64,000 nucleotides of DNA from Rapana venosa (lineage: Eukaryota; Mollusca; Gastropoda; Neogastropoda; Muricidae), in the NCBI GenBank assembly GCA_028751875.1, contig CM054155.1, forward strand, positions 10,993,649 to 11,057,648. Direction: 5' to 3'. Below are positions 47,337-58,592 of this stretch, one piece after another. Below the pieces are notes generated by a model. It was not told the DNA's origin, ran no database searches, and saw nothing but the letters and a program-made list of their open reading frames with translations. Position 1 is the first letter of the stretch; each line of letters begins with the position of its first letter. A program made the translations under genes and the position numbers.

Positions 47337-47750
47337 CGACGACGACGACGACGACAACAACAACAACAACAGGAAGTTTTATAGTGCTGAATTTTGTAAA
47401 GCAAACAAGCTAAAGTGCTTTCACAACAACAACAGTAAGACCAACATGTAGAAAGAGAAAGAGCCAGCTGTTTGTTCTACAGGGCAGTAGTTTAGTTCAC
47501 TGCCATACCTCCCTGCTTCCCTCCCTCCCATCAGTCAGTTCCCAGGCCCAGCTCATAGTCATTATCTGATATTTCGGCACTGTCCCTGTATCACAGGCTA
47601 ACAGCCTACACCTGCTGCCTCCTTGCCTGCCTGTCAACATTGTTTACAGTGTCACTGGACAAGGAAGAAAGGAAGGAAGCAAGCCCCAAGGGTCAGGACC
47701 TTGGCTGTTCAAGTGCAGGGAGGCTGGTGCTGACAGAGTCCACTCTTGCT
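46886..47750. other. unassigned sequence with trinucleotide repeats and a retroposon tail
   Basis: (CCA)n at 47240-47270 and (AAC)n/(AAT)n/(GAC)n at 47289-47371, followed by a minus-strand retroposon end ('ttttatagtgctgaattttg', 'aaagtgctttcac') at 47372-47425. No gene is recognised. Confidence 0.55.
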
Positions 47751-47754
47751 CATT

Positions 47755-48190
47755 CCATAGCTGCAGTGGACTTCAATCCCCTGCTGGGTACATAAAGTCT
47801 TGAGTTCGAATCTCCGCGCGTGGTGTCTGGTGTATTAAGGGTGGGAATTTTTTACGATCTTCCAGGTCAACTTCAAGTGCAGGCCTGTCAGTGTTTTAAC
47901 TTTCTTTATGTATATATATATATTATACCCATACAGAGTATCGATTGTGCACATTAAGGGTTCCGTAATTCATGTCAGGGTTGGGTGGTTTATGGAAACA
48001 GGAGCCATACCCAGCATGCAGCCTGTACACTGAAATGAGCTGTTAAGTTGGGTTGTGTCTGCTGAGGCCAGCAGGTAATTCATGTCAGGGTTGGGTGGTT
48101 TATGGAAACAGAAGCATACCCAGCATGTAGCCTGTACACTGACATGAGCTGCTGTGAAGTTGGGTTGTGTCTGCTGAGGCCAGCAGGTAG
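47755..48190 (+). mobile_element. SINE C, tRNA-derived, with internal tandem duplication
   Basis: A tRNA-like B box 'gagttcgaatctc' lies at about 47801-47813. The body contains 'gggaattttttacgatcttc', 'caggtcaacttcaagtgcag' and 'gtaattcatgtcagggttgg'. The segment 47965-48074 is repeated in tandem at 48075-48186 with a few differences. Diverged relatives are at 61945-62182 and probably 55670-55815. Confidence 0.65.
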
Positions 48191-48244
48191 ACCTGCACAC
48201 TGAGGAGAGCACAGGAGAAGACTGGGCACTGACCCTGCAGAGAG

Positions 48245-48280
<36 letters not shown>

Positions 48281-48575
48281 GGAGAAACAGATGGAGTAAG
48301 AGAGATCGAAAGAGAGGGGGAGGGAGAGAGAGACAAATTGACAAAAAAATTGACAAAATTTATTGCTATTTAGCAGTCAAGCCATATAGCGCTGCGGCGC
48401 GGTAACAAACGATATCGAACGCAACGCGATTACAATGACATGGAAACCATGGCAGTAGTGGTATGTACATCAAGATTTGATACATTATTGTCCGTGTCTC
48501 AATTTTCAAAACAGCCTTTCCTTTTCCAGTCTGCAGCCAGAGAAGTCAGCCCATGTAAAACCGGATCAGGTCCCG
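48191..48575. other. (GA)n at 48240-48335, then unassigned sequence
   Basis: 48340-48575 contains a CG-bearing stretch ('gcgctgcggcgcggtaacaa') and no recognisable gene. Confidence 0.5.
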
Positions 48576-49777
48576 AAGAGAGGGAGAGAGATATATATAT
48601 AGAGAGAGAAAGAGAGAGAAAGGAGGAGAGACACAAAGACAAAGGGACAGAGACAAAGGGACAGAGACAAAGGGACAGAGAGAGAGGGAGAGAGAGGGGG
48701 TGGCACACAGAGGGGGGAGAGAGGAGAGAAAGAGGAGAGACACAAAGGGACAGAGACAAAGGGACAGAGAGAGAGGGGGGGGGAGAAAGGCAGAAAGAGA
48801 GGAGGTAGGAAGAGTAAGAGAGAGGGGGAAGAGAAAGGGAGAGAGAAAAAGAGGGAGAAAAAGAGGGAGTAAGAGAGAGCAAAAGGAATGGAGGAGAAAG
48901 GGAGAGAGAGAAAGGAGGAGAGACAAAGGGACAGAGAGAGAGAGAGGGAGAGAGGGGGGGACACAGAGGGGGGAGAGAGGGGGAGAAAGGAGGAGAGACA
49001 CAAAGGGACAGAGAGAGAGGGAGGGGGACACATAGGGGGGGGAGAGGGGAGAAAGGAGGAGAGACAAAGGGGCAGAGAGAGAGGGAGAGAGAGAGGGGGG
49101 GACACAGAAGGAGAGAGAGGGGGGGAAAGGTGGAGAGACAAAGAGAGAGAAAGGGAGAGAGAGAGGGGAGAGAGAGACGGGAAAAGGAGAGATAAAGAGA
49201 AAGGAGGAGAGACAAACAAAGGGACAGAGAGAGAGAAAGAGGAGAAAGAGAGGAGTGAGAGAGAGAGGAATAGAGAGTGAGAGAGAGAGGAAGAGAGAGG
49301 GGAGAGAGAGGGAAAGAGAGAAAAAGGAGGAGAGAGGGGGGGGGAAGAGAGAGTGTGAGGCAGAGAGAGAGGGGGGGTAAATAGAAGGGAAGAGAGAGAG
49401 AGGAAGAGCGTGGAGAGAGAGGGGGAGAGAGAGAGACAAAGGGGGAGAGACGAGATAGAGGGGTGGGAGGAAAGAGAGACAGAGAGGGGGGGGGGAGGGA
49501 GAGAGGCAGAAAGAAGGGAGTAGGAAGAGAGAGGGGGGGAGAGAAAGAGGGTGGAGAGAAGGGGGAGAAAATGTTAGAGAAAAAAAGAGGGGAGGGGGGA
49601 AGAGAGAGAGGGGGAGAAAAGAGGGTGAGAGAGGGGAAGAATGTTAGAGAGAAAAAGAGAGGGAAACAGAGGGATAAGAGAAGCGAAAGGGAGGGGGAGG
49701 GGAGAAAGAGAGAGAGAGAAAGGAGGAGAAAAAAGGGGACAGAGAGAGAGAACAGAGAGAGAGGGGAGGGGAGAAAG

Positions 49778-49824
<47 letters not shown>

Positions 49825-51035
49825 GAGAGAGAGAGAGAGAGAGAGAGACAAAGAGGGGAGAGAGGGAGAGGCAGAAAGAGGGGGAGGTAGGAAGAGTAAG
49901 CGAGAGGGGGAGAGAAAGAGGGGGAAAGAGAGGGGGGTCAGAAAGGGAGAAGAAAATGAGGGAGAAACAGAGGGAGTAAGAGAGAGCAAAAGGGAAGGGG
50001 GGAGAGAGGGAGAGAGAGAGAGAAAGGAGGAAGACAGAGAACAAAGGGACAAAGAGAGAGGGAGAGAGAGAGGGGGGGAACACAGAGGTGGGAGAGAGGG
50101 GGAGAAAGGAGGAAGACAGAGAGACAAAGGGACACAAAGAGAGGAGGGGACACAGAGGGGTGAGAGAGGGAGAAAGGGGGAAAAGACAAAGGGACAGAGA
50201 GAGAGGGAGAGAGAGAGAGGGAGATAGAGAGAGAAGGGGGACACTGAGGGGAAGGAGAGGGGAAGAAAGGGGGAAGACAAAGAGAGAAAATGGAGAAGAG
50301 AGGAAGAAAAGACAGAGGAGAGAGAGAGATGGGGAAAAAGGGAGAAAGAAAGAGAAAGGGGGAAAGACAGACAAAGGAGAGAAGAAGGGGAGAGAAAGGG
50401 GGAAAAGAGAGGGATGACAAGACAATGACAATGAAAAATTTCTTTTTATTTTTCGAGATAATGAAAACACACATGTGTTTTTTTAACATCCATCCCGCCC
50501 GTTAGGGATACCTTAAAATAATAACCCAATACTTATACAGTCTCAAATAAAAAAAAGGGGGAAATAACCCTTTTCAAAACCCCCCCCCCAACAACCCTCC
50601 CCCCCCCCCCCAAGAAGAGAGAAAGAGAGGGGAAGGAAGGGGGAGAGAAAAAAGAGGAAAACAGAGGGAGTAAAAAGAGCTAAAAAAGGGGAGAAAAAGG
50701 GGAGGAGAAAGAGAAAGGAGAACACCCAAAAGGGGGGTGAAGGGAGAAAAAAGATGGAGAAAGAGAGGAATGAGAGAGAGTAAAGAGGAAAGGGGGGGGG
50801 GAGGGGGGAGAGGGGGGGAGAAGAGAAGAAAAAAGGAGGAAGACAGAGAAGGGAGAGGAAGGAGTGAGAGGCGAGAAAAATGGGAGATGGGGGGAGAGAG
50901 AGCGAGAAAGAGAGAGGGAGGAGGGAGAGAAAGAGAGACAAGGGGGGGGAGAGAGGGAGAGGCAGGAGAGGAAGAGAAGGAGGTGGGAAGAGAAAAGAGG
51001 GGGAGAGAGATAGGGGTAGAGAGAGAGTAACACTA
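48576..51035. repeat. giant polypurine (GA-rich) minisatellite tract
   Basis: Almost pure A/G on the plus strand for about 1.83 kb (48576-50408), then the A-type retroposon end at 50416-50550, then about 430 bp more. Only scattered C and T occur (mostly in gacaaagggacagag and gacacagagggg). Longer blocks recur: 'ggtaggaagagtaag' at about 48805 and 49888, 'gagggagtaagagagagcaa' at about 48862 and 49970. This indicates a higher-order tandem structure. The 593-codon minus-strand frame (48499-50280) is only its translation. Confidence 0.9.
50416..50550 (-). mobile_element. A-type retroposon 3' end inside the purine tract
   Basis: On the minus strand: 'gactgtataagtattgggtt', 'ggtatccctaacgggcggga', the hairpin aaaacac-atgt-gtgtttt, 'tcattatctcgaaa' and a (CATTGT) tail. 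It shares the upstream sequence of 9181-9302. Confidence 0.7.
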
Positions 51036-51317
51036 CCCCCCCCAAAAAAAGAAGAGGGGGGGAACACCACACACAAAAACCGCACGCACAAAACGCACGC
51101 ACGCAAGCAAGCACCACACACACACACCACACACACACACACAAGCACACACACACCCCACACACAAACCCACAACACACACACACACACACACACACAA
51201 AAGGGCAGACAGAGACAGAGCAGATACAGACAGAAAGAGCAACACACACACACAAAACAAACACCCCACACAACAAAACAAAAACACACACACACACACA
51301 CACACACACCGCGCGCA

Positions 51318-51356
<39 letters not shown>

Positions 51357-51560
51357 CACCACACGAGGCAGACAGGAAAAAGGACAGATACAGACAAAAG
51401 ACACACACACAACGCAACACAGACAACACACCCACACCACACACAAAACACACACCCCCACCCCCCCGGTCCCCCCCCCCCCCCCCCCCCCCCCCTGCAC
51501 CCCCCCTCCCCCCACCCAAAACGGGCACCAAAAACCCCCACCCCTACCCCAAAGGGGCAA
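51036..51560. repeat. CA-rich arrays and poly(C)
   Basis: 51060-51450 is CA/CACG/CAAA repeats; 51459-51512 is C-rich with few interruptions. The 50543-51619 and 50680-51531 minus frames are compositional. Confidence 0.85.
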
Positions 51561-52252
51561 GCCTGTCCCTTTTTGCCCCCTTCACAAAAGGGCCAGAGCA
51601 CCCCCTCTTTATCTGCCACTCCAAGCCTGTCTGTTGTACGCCCCGCCCACCGCGCAGCCCACAGGCCTAGGAGCTGTCCGGGCAGTGAGTGGGCTGTCTC
51701 TGTTGATTGACTGGAGTGAAGGAACTCCTCTCTTCAGATATACCTAGGCTCTGCCTACAGGGCTAGCCTTATTCATTCCAGATGTGAGTTTCTAATTTCT
51801 GTTTTGTACAGGGAAGTGAATCAGTTGAGGATAAAGATTTAAAGATGATCATGTTTTCAGTAGACCTGTGTTTTGTTTAAGTACTATCAGTGTGAGCTGT
51901 GTGACTAAGTTTGTTTGTTTGGTTTTTTGGGTGTGTTTGTTGTTGTTTTGGGGTTTGTTTTGGTGGGTTTTTGTGTGTGTTTTTTTGTTTTTTTGGGGGG
52001 GGGGGTAGGGGAAGGTGTGTTTTTTTCATCTTCACTCCCTCTCCAGTCATTTGTGTACTGGCTGTACATATGTTTAAGGGGCTTATGGTTTACTGCATCA
52101 ATGGCTCAGTTTTCTTCACACACACACACAATTATGTTTTTAGTGCACATGAGTGCCCTGTGTGTGCACTAACACACTCACTAAAATCATTATTAATAGA
52201 TAGATATTAACACACACACTTATCAGAGGATAGACTTTAAAATGAATGCCCT

Positions 52253-52301
<49 letters not shown>

Positions 52302-52611
52302 TAAAATAACTATGTAGTGGATGGACATTAAAACTAAAACACAACCATTGTTTTATCTGGAGCAGGATCCCCAAGCATACCTGTGATCATTTTCCATTCT
52401 TTGTGTGTATGTCTTTGTGTCCTGTGTGCCTTATAGTGATCATCATCATATCAACATAGGATTCCAGATTCTTTCTACAGTCACCGTCAGGTAAGTCTTT
52501 CTGTGTTCTGTTGGCTTGAGCATCATGTGAAGTTAAGCATGCTGCAAAGACCTCCTACATTAACCTGTTTTTCTTTTAGTATTTTCTGTCTGTACGTTTC
52601 ATCTAATAATC
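51561..52611. other. no gene recognised
   Basis: GT/G-rich 51906-52010; (CA)n at 52252-52298; otherwise unique sequence. Confidence 0.5.
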
Positions 52612-53503
52612 ATGCCTTAGAGCAACAAGGGTCTATCCACAGAGCCCCCATTTTTCGAAAGTTTTGAGATAGCCTACACTCATTTGGAAAGTTTGGATTA
52701 AAGGAAAGTATTCAGTGTTTGGAAAGAGAATGGGTATGGATGCGATCTTTATCATAGCATCTTTATGTTGTAATACATGTAGAAGAAAGGGAATAAATGC
52801 ATATTTACAACTGGTGGTCTGTTTTTGCCCGGAATTTTCTCGAAGTCTGCATGTTAAACTTTGATGTCCACTAATTCTGGTCCTATCAAAGGAGTGCTAG
52901 GCTAGGCTAGTGAAGAAAGTGGAATTTCCTGTAAAGGCCAGGATAGTTAAAACACTGGCAGTGAAGGTAGACCACCTTGCTTGCAGAGAAAATACAGGGC
53001 ATGGCACAAAGATTGACCCTCTTTCCCAGTTAAGATCACATTCCAGCCATTAGTTTTCAGCAGGAACATCCACACAACCTCCAGGCCCTGCCCAGCAGTC
53101 CAAGTGTATCTATTCTTAGACAAGAAGGGTTTGCACAGCTGAATGTCCAGTGTTACATAAACCCTGCCCAGTAGTCCAAGTGTATGTCCACTCTTAGGCA
53201 AGAAGGGTTTGCACAGCTGGATGTGAGCTGTTGCAGATCCCTGTCCCAGATAACTGGCATTGAATTGGCATTAGGCTAAAGGCTTAAGAGGAAAAGGGGG
53301 GGATACTGTGGTAGTCCAGCTACCCTGTGAAATTTGCTAGGGTAATTTTGTGCAACAAAGGTTTTCTTCAAATATCTTTGAATCATATGAATTAAACTTT
53401 TATTGTAAACTTTTGTCATCTGAAAGTTACAGTAGATTCTACCAAATATGAACAAATAAAAAATTTATGTTTTTTCATATAAAGGGTTGTTGCTCTAAGG
53501 CAT
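52612..53503. mobile_element. segment bounded by 17-bp perfect inverted repeats (possible MITE/DNA transposon)
   Basis: atgccttagagcaacaa at 52612-52628 and its exact reverse complement at 53487-53503. The 892-bp segment has no transposase-like frame; it contains a 76-bp tandem duplication (53086-53161 and 53162-53237). I see no clear target-site duplication outside the repeats, so mobile origin is an inference. Confidence 0.35.
53086..53232. repeat. 76-bp tandem duplication
   Basis: 'ccctgcccagcagtccaagt' ... 'aagaagggtttgcacagctg' is repeated after 76 bases with about five differences. The minus frame 52947-53201 crosses the duplication and is not taken as a gene. Confidence 0.85.
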
Positions 53504-53728
53504 CACTATGCACACACTATCTCTCTCTCTCTCTCTCTCTCTCAGCTCTTTGTGTATTAGGCCTTAACATCTTTTCTTTGTTGTGAGGTATCAATAGCAA
53601 GTTCATTGCAGCAGCTTTTCTGTACAGGCTATAGCATAACCACAAAATCCAATGTTTCAGAATGATAGACCAAAGGTAGCCTACAAAGGTAACATACTGT
53701 TCACCTGCCCCTTCAGCTTCTGATTCTT

Positions 53729-54207
53729 TTGTTGTGCACAATTCGAGCAATCTTTTTTTCTGATACTAATGTGTATCATGATGTGTGTGAAACTTCAAAT
53801 TCCCCAAGTAACACAGTTCTTTCTACATGTACTTCTGACTCACCATCCAAACTCTTGGCCACTTCTCTGATGTTCACATCTCTACCAACAATGTTCACAT
53901 CTCTACCATCGCCTTTATCCTCTTCCTCTGATCACTTCCCTAACTCACCTCTTTCGTCTTCAACCTTTCCACCTCCTTCAGATCTCCTTCACATATCTTT
54001 GTTCAATGTGCAGTCTGTCTGTCCTGATGGTACAGCTGATTATATTTCTGATTTCATCTCCGAAAAAACACATTGATTTAACCTTTCTCACATATACTTA
54101 TCTTATTTTAATCATGTTGTTTTGTTGTAGTAGGGTTTCCCCTTGTTTTGTTGATAGTCCCTAATCAGGCAAGGGCCTGATGAAAAGTCACCCTTGGAAA
54201 AATAAAG

Positions 54208-54215
<8 letters not shown>
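53729..54215 (+). mobile_element. LINE (family T) with only the start of ORF2 joined to its 3' end
   Basis: The frame 53729-54076 has a Ser/Thr/Pro-rich part and ends LLHISLFNVQSVCPDGTADY and ISDFISEKT, which resembles the very beginning of a LINE AP-endonuclease domain (N-x-Q/R-S). The frame stops at 54074, and within 75 bases the family T 3' end appears ('gcaagggcctgatgaaaa', 'acccttggaaaaataaagat'), then (TC)n. Everything between, including reverse transcriptase, is missing, so this is an internally deleted copy. Confidence 0.45.
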
Positions 54216-54260
<45 letters not shown>

Positions 54261-54610
54261 TTGTGTCTTTTGTCATTGTCATTTGCCATTGTCTACATAT
54301 ATAATAATAACAATAATAATATAGCTGTAGTATATATAATAGCTATATATTGCAAAAAACAAAGCAAAGCACTTTCAGTCAACCTAGTCTTTCACATGCG
54401 GCCAGTTACAATTAATAGTTTTTACAATTCAAATGTAAACACACACAGGTACACAATTAATAGTTTTTACAAATTCAAATGTAAACACACACATGCCTGC
54501 CCACAAAGTTTTTACAATTCAAATGTAAACACACACAGGTACACAATTAATAGTTTTTACAAATTCAAATGTAAACACACACATGCCTGCACAAACACAC
54601 ACACACATAT

Positions 54611-54644
<34 letters not shown>

Positions 54645-55076
54645 ACACAACCACACACCCACACACACACACAAAAGAAGAGAGAATCTTAGGTTTGAAG
54701 TAAATGTGTCTTTAGGCTGAATTTGAAAGCATCATAAGTAGGCTTTTGGCAAAGAGAGAGAGAGGGAGGTAATTCCCAATTGATAGACAAGAAACACAGA
54801 AAGATCCAGTTGGGGAGGGGGAGGGGGAGGGGTCCCGACAGTAGACTGCTTGAATTCTAGGTATTCTTAAGCACAAATTATCTGCAGCAGAGCAGAGGGA
54901 ACGAGAAGGAGTGTACAGGTGAAGACATTCACAGACATAGGAAGTTGCTGTTTTGTGGAGACATTCATAACAGAGGGTACAGATCTTATAGTTTACTCAT
55001 ATAGTTTATATATATATATATGTATATAATGCACATGTGCATACACACACACACAACATTATATATATAATATATA

Positions 55077-55110
<34 letters not shown>

Positions 55111-55114
55111 GAGA

Positions 55115-55169
<55 letters not shown>

Positions 55170-55669
55170 ATATTCAGATCAGTTTTTGCTTTTGACTTAA
55201 GCACACCCACAAGCACACACTTGCACCCATAAGTGCACACAGTGTACACTCAAGTAGACACATGCAATCATACACCCCACGCATGGGCGTGCTTAGCTGA
55301 TTATTGAGGTCACCACTAGTAAAAAGACAGACCGAGGAACTCAAGCTTGTTAATTAGAATAACATCCCTTACTTTGGTCGTCCATGTTGTAAATAAAAAA
55401 AGGTAATAATTAATTAGGCTAATGGCCATCAGTAGAAATAATCCAGTGATTTCATTGTGCATAAATTGTGGGAATACATACATGTGCAAATCATGGCATA
55501 CATGGGGAGGATAGTGCAAGGTGAGTTTGTAAAAAGTTTATCTTGTTGAGACTATTTAATGTGACTTCAATCCTTGGGTTCAAATATATGTAGCAGCAGC
55601 TGCTGAACTGGTCATCTTCTTTTTATTCAAATGATCAGATAGAAAGTACTGTTTTCAGTCATATGATCG
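54216..55669. repeat. microsatellites, 90-bp tandem repeat and decayed L-LINE 3' end
   Basis: (TC)n at 54212-54257; a retroposon tail in minus orientation at 54298-54410; a 90-bp higher-order tandem repeat at 54419-54598; C-run at 54613-54643. 54685-54995 matches the L-family 3' coding end on the minus strand (compare 43010-43290), much eroded. 55000-55165 is (TA)n then (GA)n. 55170-55669 is unassigned. Confidence 0.65.
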
Positions 55670-55815
55670 AAAATTCTTGGGCTTTAGAGTGGAGATTTTT
55701 ACCATCTCCTTGTCAGCTTAAATGCTGACCAGCCAGTGCATTTACAAATTACATTCACCCATGCAAGAGATCCAAGATCAGAGATCAAATATATGCACTG
55801 TTGGATCCTATAATG
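55670..55815 (+). mobile_element. probable SINE C fragment
   Basis: 'gtggagatttttaccatctc', 'ccagccagtgca' and a segment like 'gatcctataatgca' follow the order seen in SINE C at 47755 and 61945. Eroded. Confidence 0.4.
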
Positions 55816-55990
55816 CACATGCATTTTATTTTTAAAAAATTGCCAACTGTTCCCAACACCATCAAATGGCATACTCTTCTGAAAGGCGGAACGGGTTTAC
55901 AATGGGTGTGCACAATGTTGTTTGCAAATGCACACATGGTGCCTTGGTTTAAAATCTCATCGAAGAGTTTCTTTTTTAGTGTTGTCCAGT
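55816..55990 (-). mobile_element. SINE A fragment (eroded)
   Basis: On the plus strand: 'ccaactgttcccaacaccat', 'atggcatactcttctgaaag' and 'gcggaacgggtttac', matching the minus orientation of SINE A (compare 46690-46745 and 41080-41150). Ends at 'aaaatctcatcgaag'. Confidence 0.6.
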
Positions 55991-56089
55991 CTATAAGGTT
56001 GCATCAGCTGTAGTTTCTCCTAGATCTGTCTGATCTTTTTCAGATGCATATAATACTTTCTTCTTGCATGAAATTCCTCAATTCAAAGC

Positions 56090-56270
56090 CCTATGTGTAC
56101 ATTTTCTCAAAATCTTAAAATCCTCTGGTTCAAATACTTTCTCTCACACTGCATCCTCTCTGTGAAATGATCTTACATCTTCCTTGCCTCTTTCTGTTTC
56201 AGTCGCAGCCTTCTAAAGAGCTCCTAAAACTTCTATCTTTTCCTTTCTTTAGAATAACTATACCATAGTA
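56090..56270 (+). pseudogene. LINE C-terminal fragment
   Basis: The plus strand reads SNTFSHTASSL, a stop in place of W, NDLTSSLPLSVSVAAF, a stop, and RAPKTSIF. This follows the conserved F-S-x-x-A-P-x-x-W-N-x-L-P pattern at the C-terminus of L2/CR1-like LINEs (compare GPSTWNELPFSL in the copies here). Two stops make it a relic. Confidence 0.5.
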
Positions 56271-56499
56271 ACCAGGATTTCTGCTGTGTGTGCGTGCGTG
56301 CGTCTGTGCGTGCACGTGTGTGTGTGTGTGTTCTGGATGAGTGCTTGTTGGAAGGCACATGCAGTGTTTGTTCTGATTCTTGGAATGAATAGTAAACAAG
56401 AGTTGGAGGAAAAAGACAAAGAGCTGAGGTTTCTTGTGGAATTGTATACTGGAAGAAGTTTGTGCATATAGGCTGGAAAAAAGTATGTGAAAAAAGTTG

Positions 56500-57175
56500 A
56501 AAAGTAGTATCTACAGCTATCTTTTACTAGATTAGTAAATATCTTGAATTTTATACAGGCCTGCACAGGAAGCCAGTGAAATATTTCAAGAGTAATGGCT
56601 TAGTGGGGGTCTTTTTGTTCCAAGAACAGCTCTTCAAGCTGTATTGTGTTTTAAATTTCTGTAGACTTCACAGGATATACTGTGGATAGTTAATAACTAA
56701 ATAAGAAATGAATTGCAGATGTCAAGTTCTGATAGAACAAAAGCACACGCAAGGGTTTTAGCTGATTCTCTGGAAAATGTAGGTGTATGAATTGAACTGA
56801 TAGGACATATGTCTTTGTAGGCAGAGTGGCAGATATTTGTAACAGGATTTTTCAGAGACGAAGACATGTTACTGGAAATGATAGTGCCTGATCTCTATCT
56901 GATGGTGTTAAGGGTATAGACCTTTGAAATTTCAACCCTAGGGTATAATTATTTGAAATTTCAACCTGAATCAATGTTACTTGTGGTTCTTTGAAGTGCA
57001 TCTCGGTTTGATACACGATAAGGATTTTCAGTTTTATTATCATTGAGTTTCAGTTGATTAAAAGTCATCCAGGTCTTGATATTTTTGGCACAGGTCTCAC
57101 TTGCTTTAAACAGTATTCTATTGGATTTAACAAGGATGACTGAAGTCAAAAAGCTTTGTTTCATCATCTTAGGAC
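56500..57175 (-). pseudogene. L2/Rex1-like LINE reverse transcriptase relic
   Basis: On the minus strand the frame 57167-56961 contains ASETCAKNIKTWMTFNQLKL and NDNKTE, the segment after the catalytic box in CR1/L2-type enzymes. Further on, with stops, come ESAKTLACAFVLSELDICNS and RAVLGTKRP, equivalent to the conserved LDYCNSLL and AARLV-TKR motifs. No family L-type 3' tail is attached. It is an old relic of a different LINE from the three L copies. Confidence 0.6.
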
Positions 57176-58380
57176 TGGTACAAACAGAACAATAATGGTA
57201 GTAATAATGAATAATAATAGTGCTTGATCTTCTTCAAGCTGTAAACTCTTTTCAATATTTAGAAATATACAATAAGTTTAGTGACATGAATGTGAGTGTG
57301 CATGCACACATGCGCACACACTTACTCATACATGTACATGCATGCACGTATGCACACATGTACGCGTACACACAAATACACACAAAAGAATCAAATGATT
57401 TAAACCTTTGACCTCTTTGGGGCATAGAGATATAAAGTAAAAAATCTAAGAAAGTATCAATACATTGAAATTCACCTGATATGATCATCAGCAAGCATAG
57501 TATTGGTGATGAGTATACAAGATTATTTCATAGCCTTTCCAAGTTTTGATAAATTTCCCTATCTTTACACATACTGCCCTCCCTGCCTGAAGCAAGTCAC
57601 AAAAATTGAAAATGACATTGTTTTCACATTCTTTCTGGGAAAATACAAACATTCCATTATGAAATGAAATCTTGTGCTCAGTGATGACCATCCCTGTTGT
57701 AGCAAAGATGTAACTATTTGGATGTGGAATACTGCTATAATATCTACCAGTTTCAGTCGAAAATTTGTAATTAAGTAATGTACTGTATATTGAAATGAAA
57801 TAGTGACAACACATACGATGCATCTGGTAAGGTCATTATGTAGGTTTTTTTCCATGCATGAGTATGAAGCTCCTGTAAAATAAACATCTAATATTATTAC
57901 TTTCAAGAGCAGCACAGTATATTTGGATAAAGTTACTTTGTAGTTCTTGTATTTTACCTGACGATATGTGGGAATCTCAAACACAGTCAAATCCAAGTTC
58001 AGTAATCTTGAATGTTTTGATAGTTTTATCAAGGTGGTATAAAACCCTATGTTATACTGTGTTGAAAATGTCTTGAATGCAATGTACAGGAATAGTTCTT
58101 CATCAGTTCATGGCACCATACAAGCAACATATCTAATGAATTTATAATCATTCCAGTTTTCATTAAAGGATACCTGTTTCTCCATAGATATTATGATTCA
58201 TTTGTCTTATATTCAGATGGAATGAAAGCTTATAAAAATGTTATGGTGTGATTTTCCTAGAGCATCGTTTTTGTAACCCCAAATTTCTCAACCATATAAA
58301 AAGACAGGTATTACCAGATTCATGAATTATAAAAATCCCCCCCACACATGCACATGTATACACTTGCGCACACATGCTCA
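57176..58380. other. AT-rich, mostly unique sequence
   Basis: Holds the two overlapping minus-strand frames described separately (57488-57823 and 57565-58032) and otherwise no recognised feature. Confidence 0.5.
57488..57823 (-). CDS. unassigned open frame, 111 codons
   Basis: An open frame in AT-rich unique DNA, without repeats or low complexity, reading MHRMCCHYFISIYSTLLNYK at the start and KTWKGYEIILYTHHQYYAC at the end. It is long for this base composition, but an overlapping frame on the same strand (57565-58032, 155 codons) is longer still, so at least one is spurious. I recognise no domain and see no convincing promoter or splice structure. It may be chance or a fragment of an unknown element. 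Confidence 0.15.
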   Translation of the reverse strand: MHRMCCHYFISIYSTLLNYKFSTETGRYYSSIPHPNSYIFATTGMVITEHKISFHNGMFVFSQKECENNVIFNFCDLLQAGRAVCVKIGKFIKTWKGYEIILYTHHQYYAC

Positions 58381-58523
58381 TGCATCCACTCACACACACA
58401 CACACACACACACACACGACCACACACACCACACACACACACCACACACCACACACACAGAAACACATACACACAATTTTCTGATATCACTTATGTGAAG
58501 AGACATTAAACTGAAGCATGTGT

Positions 58524-58590
<67 letters not shown>
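58381..58590. repeat. (CA)n arrays around a conserved 45-base core
   Basis: CA arrays at 58391-58455 and 58530-58589. Between them 'gatatcacttatgtgaagag' and 'acattaaactgaag' match the core at 26998-27036. Confidence 0.8.

Positions 58591-58592
<2 letters not shown>

Noticed and set aside
48499..50280. 593-codon open frame on the minus strand (Ser/Leu/Pro-rich), plus 217- to 298-codon overlaps
   Set aside because: It is the translation of an almost pure polypyrimidine strand, open in several frames at once; stops need A and G combinations that are absent there.
50543..51710. 358-codon minus and 276-codon plus frames
   Set aside because: Translations of CA arrays, C-runs and GA tracts; both strands open simultaneously.
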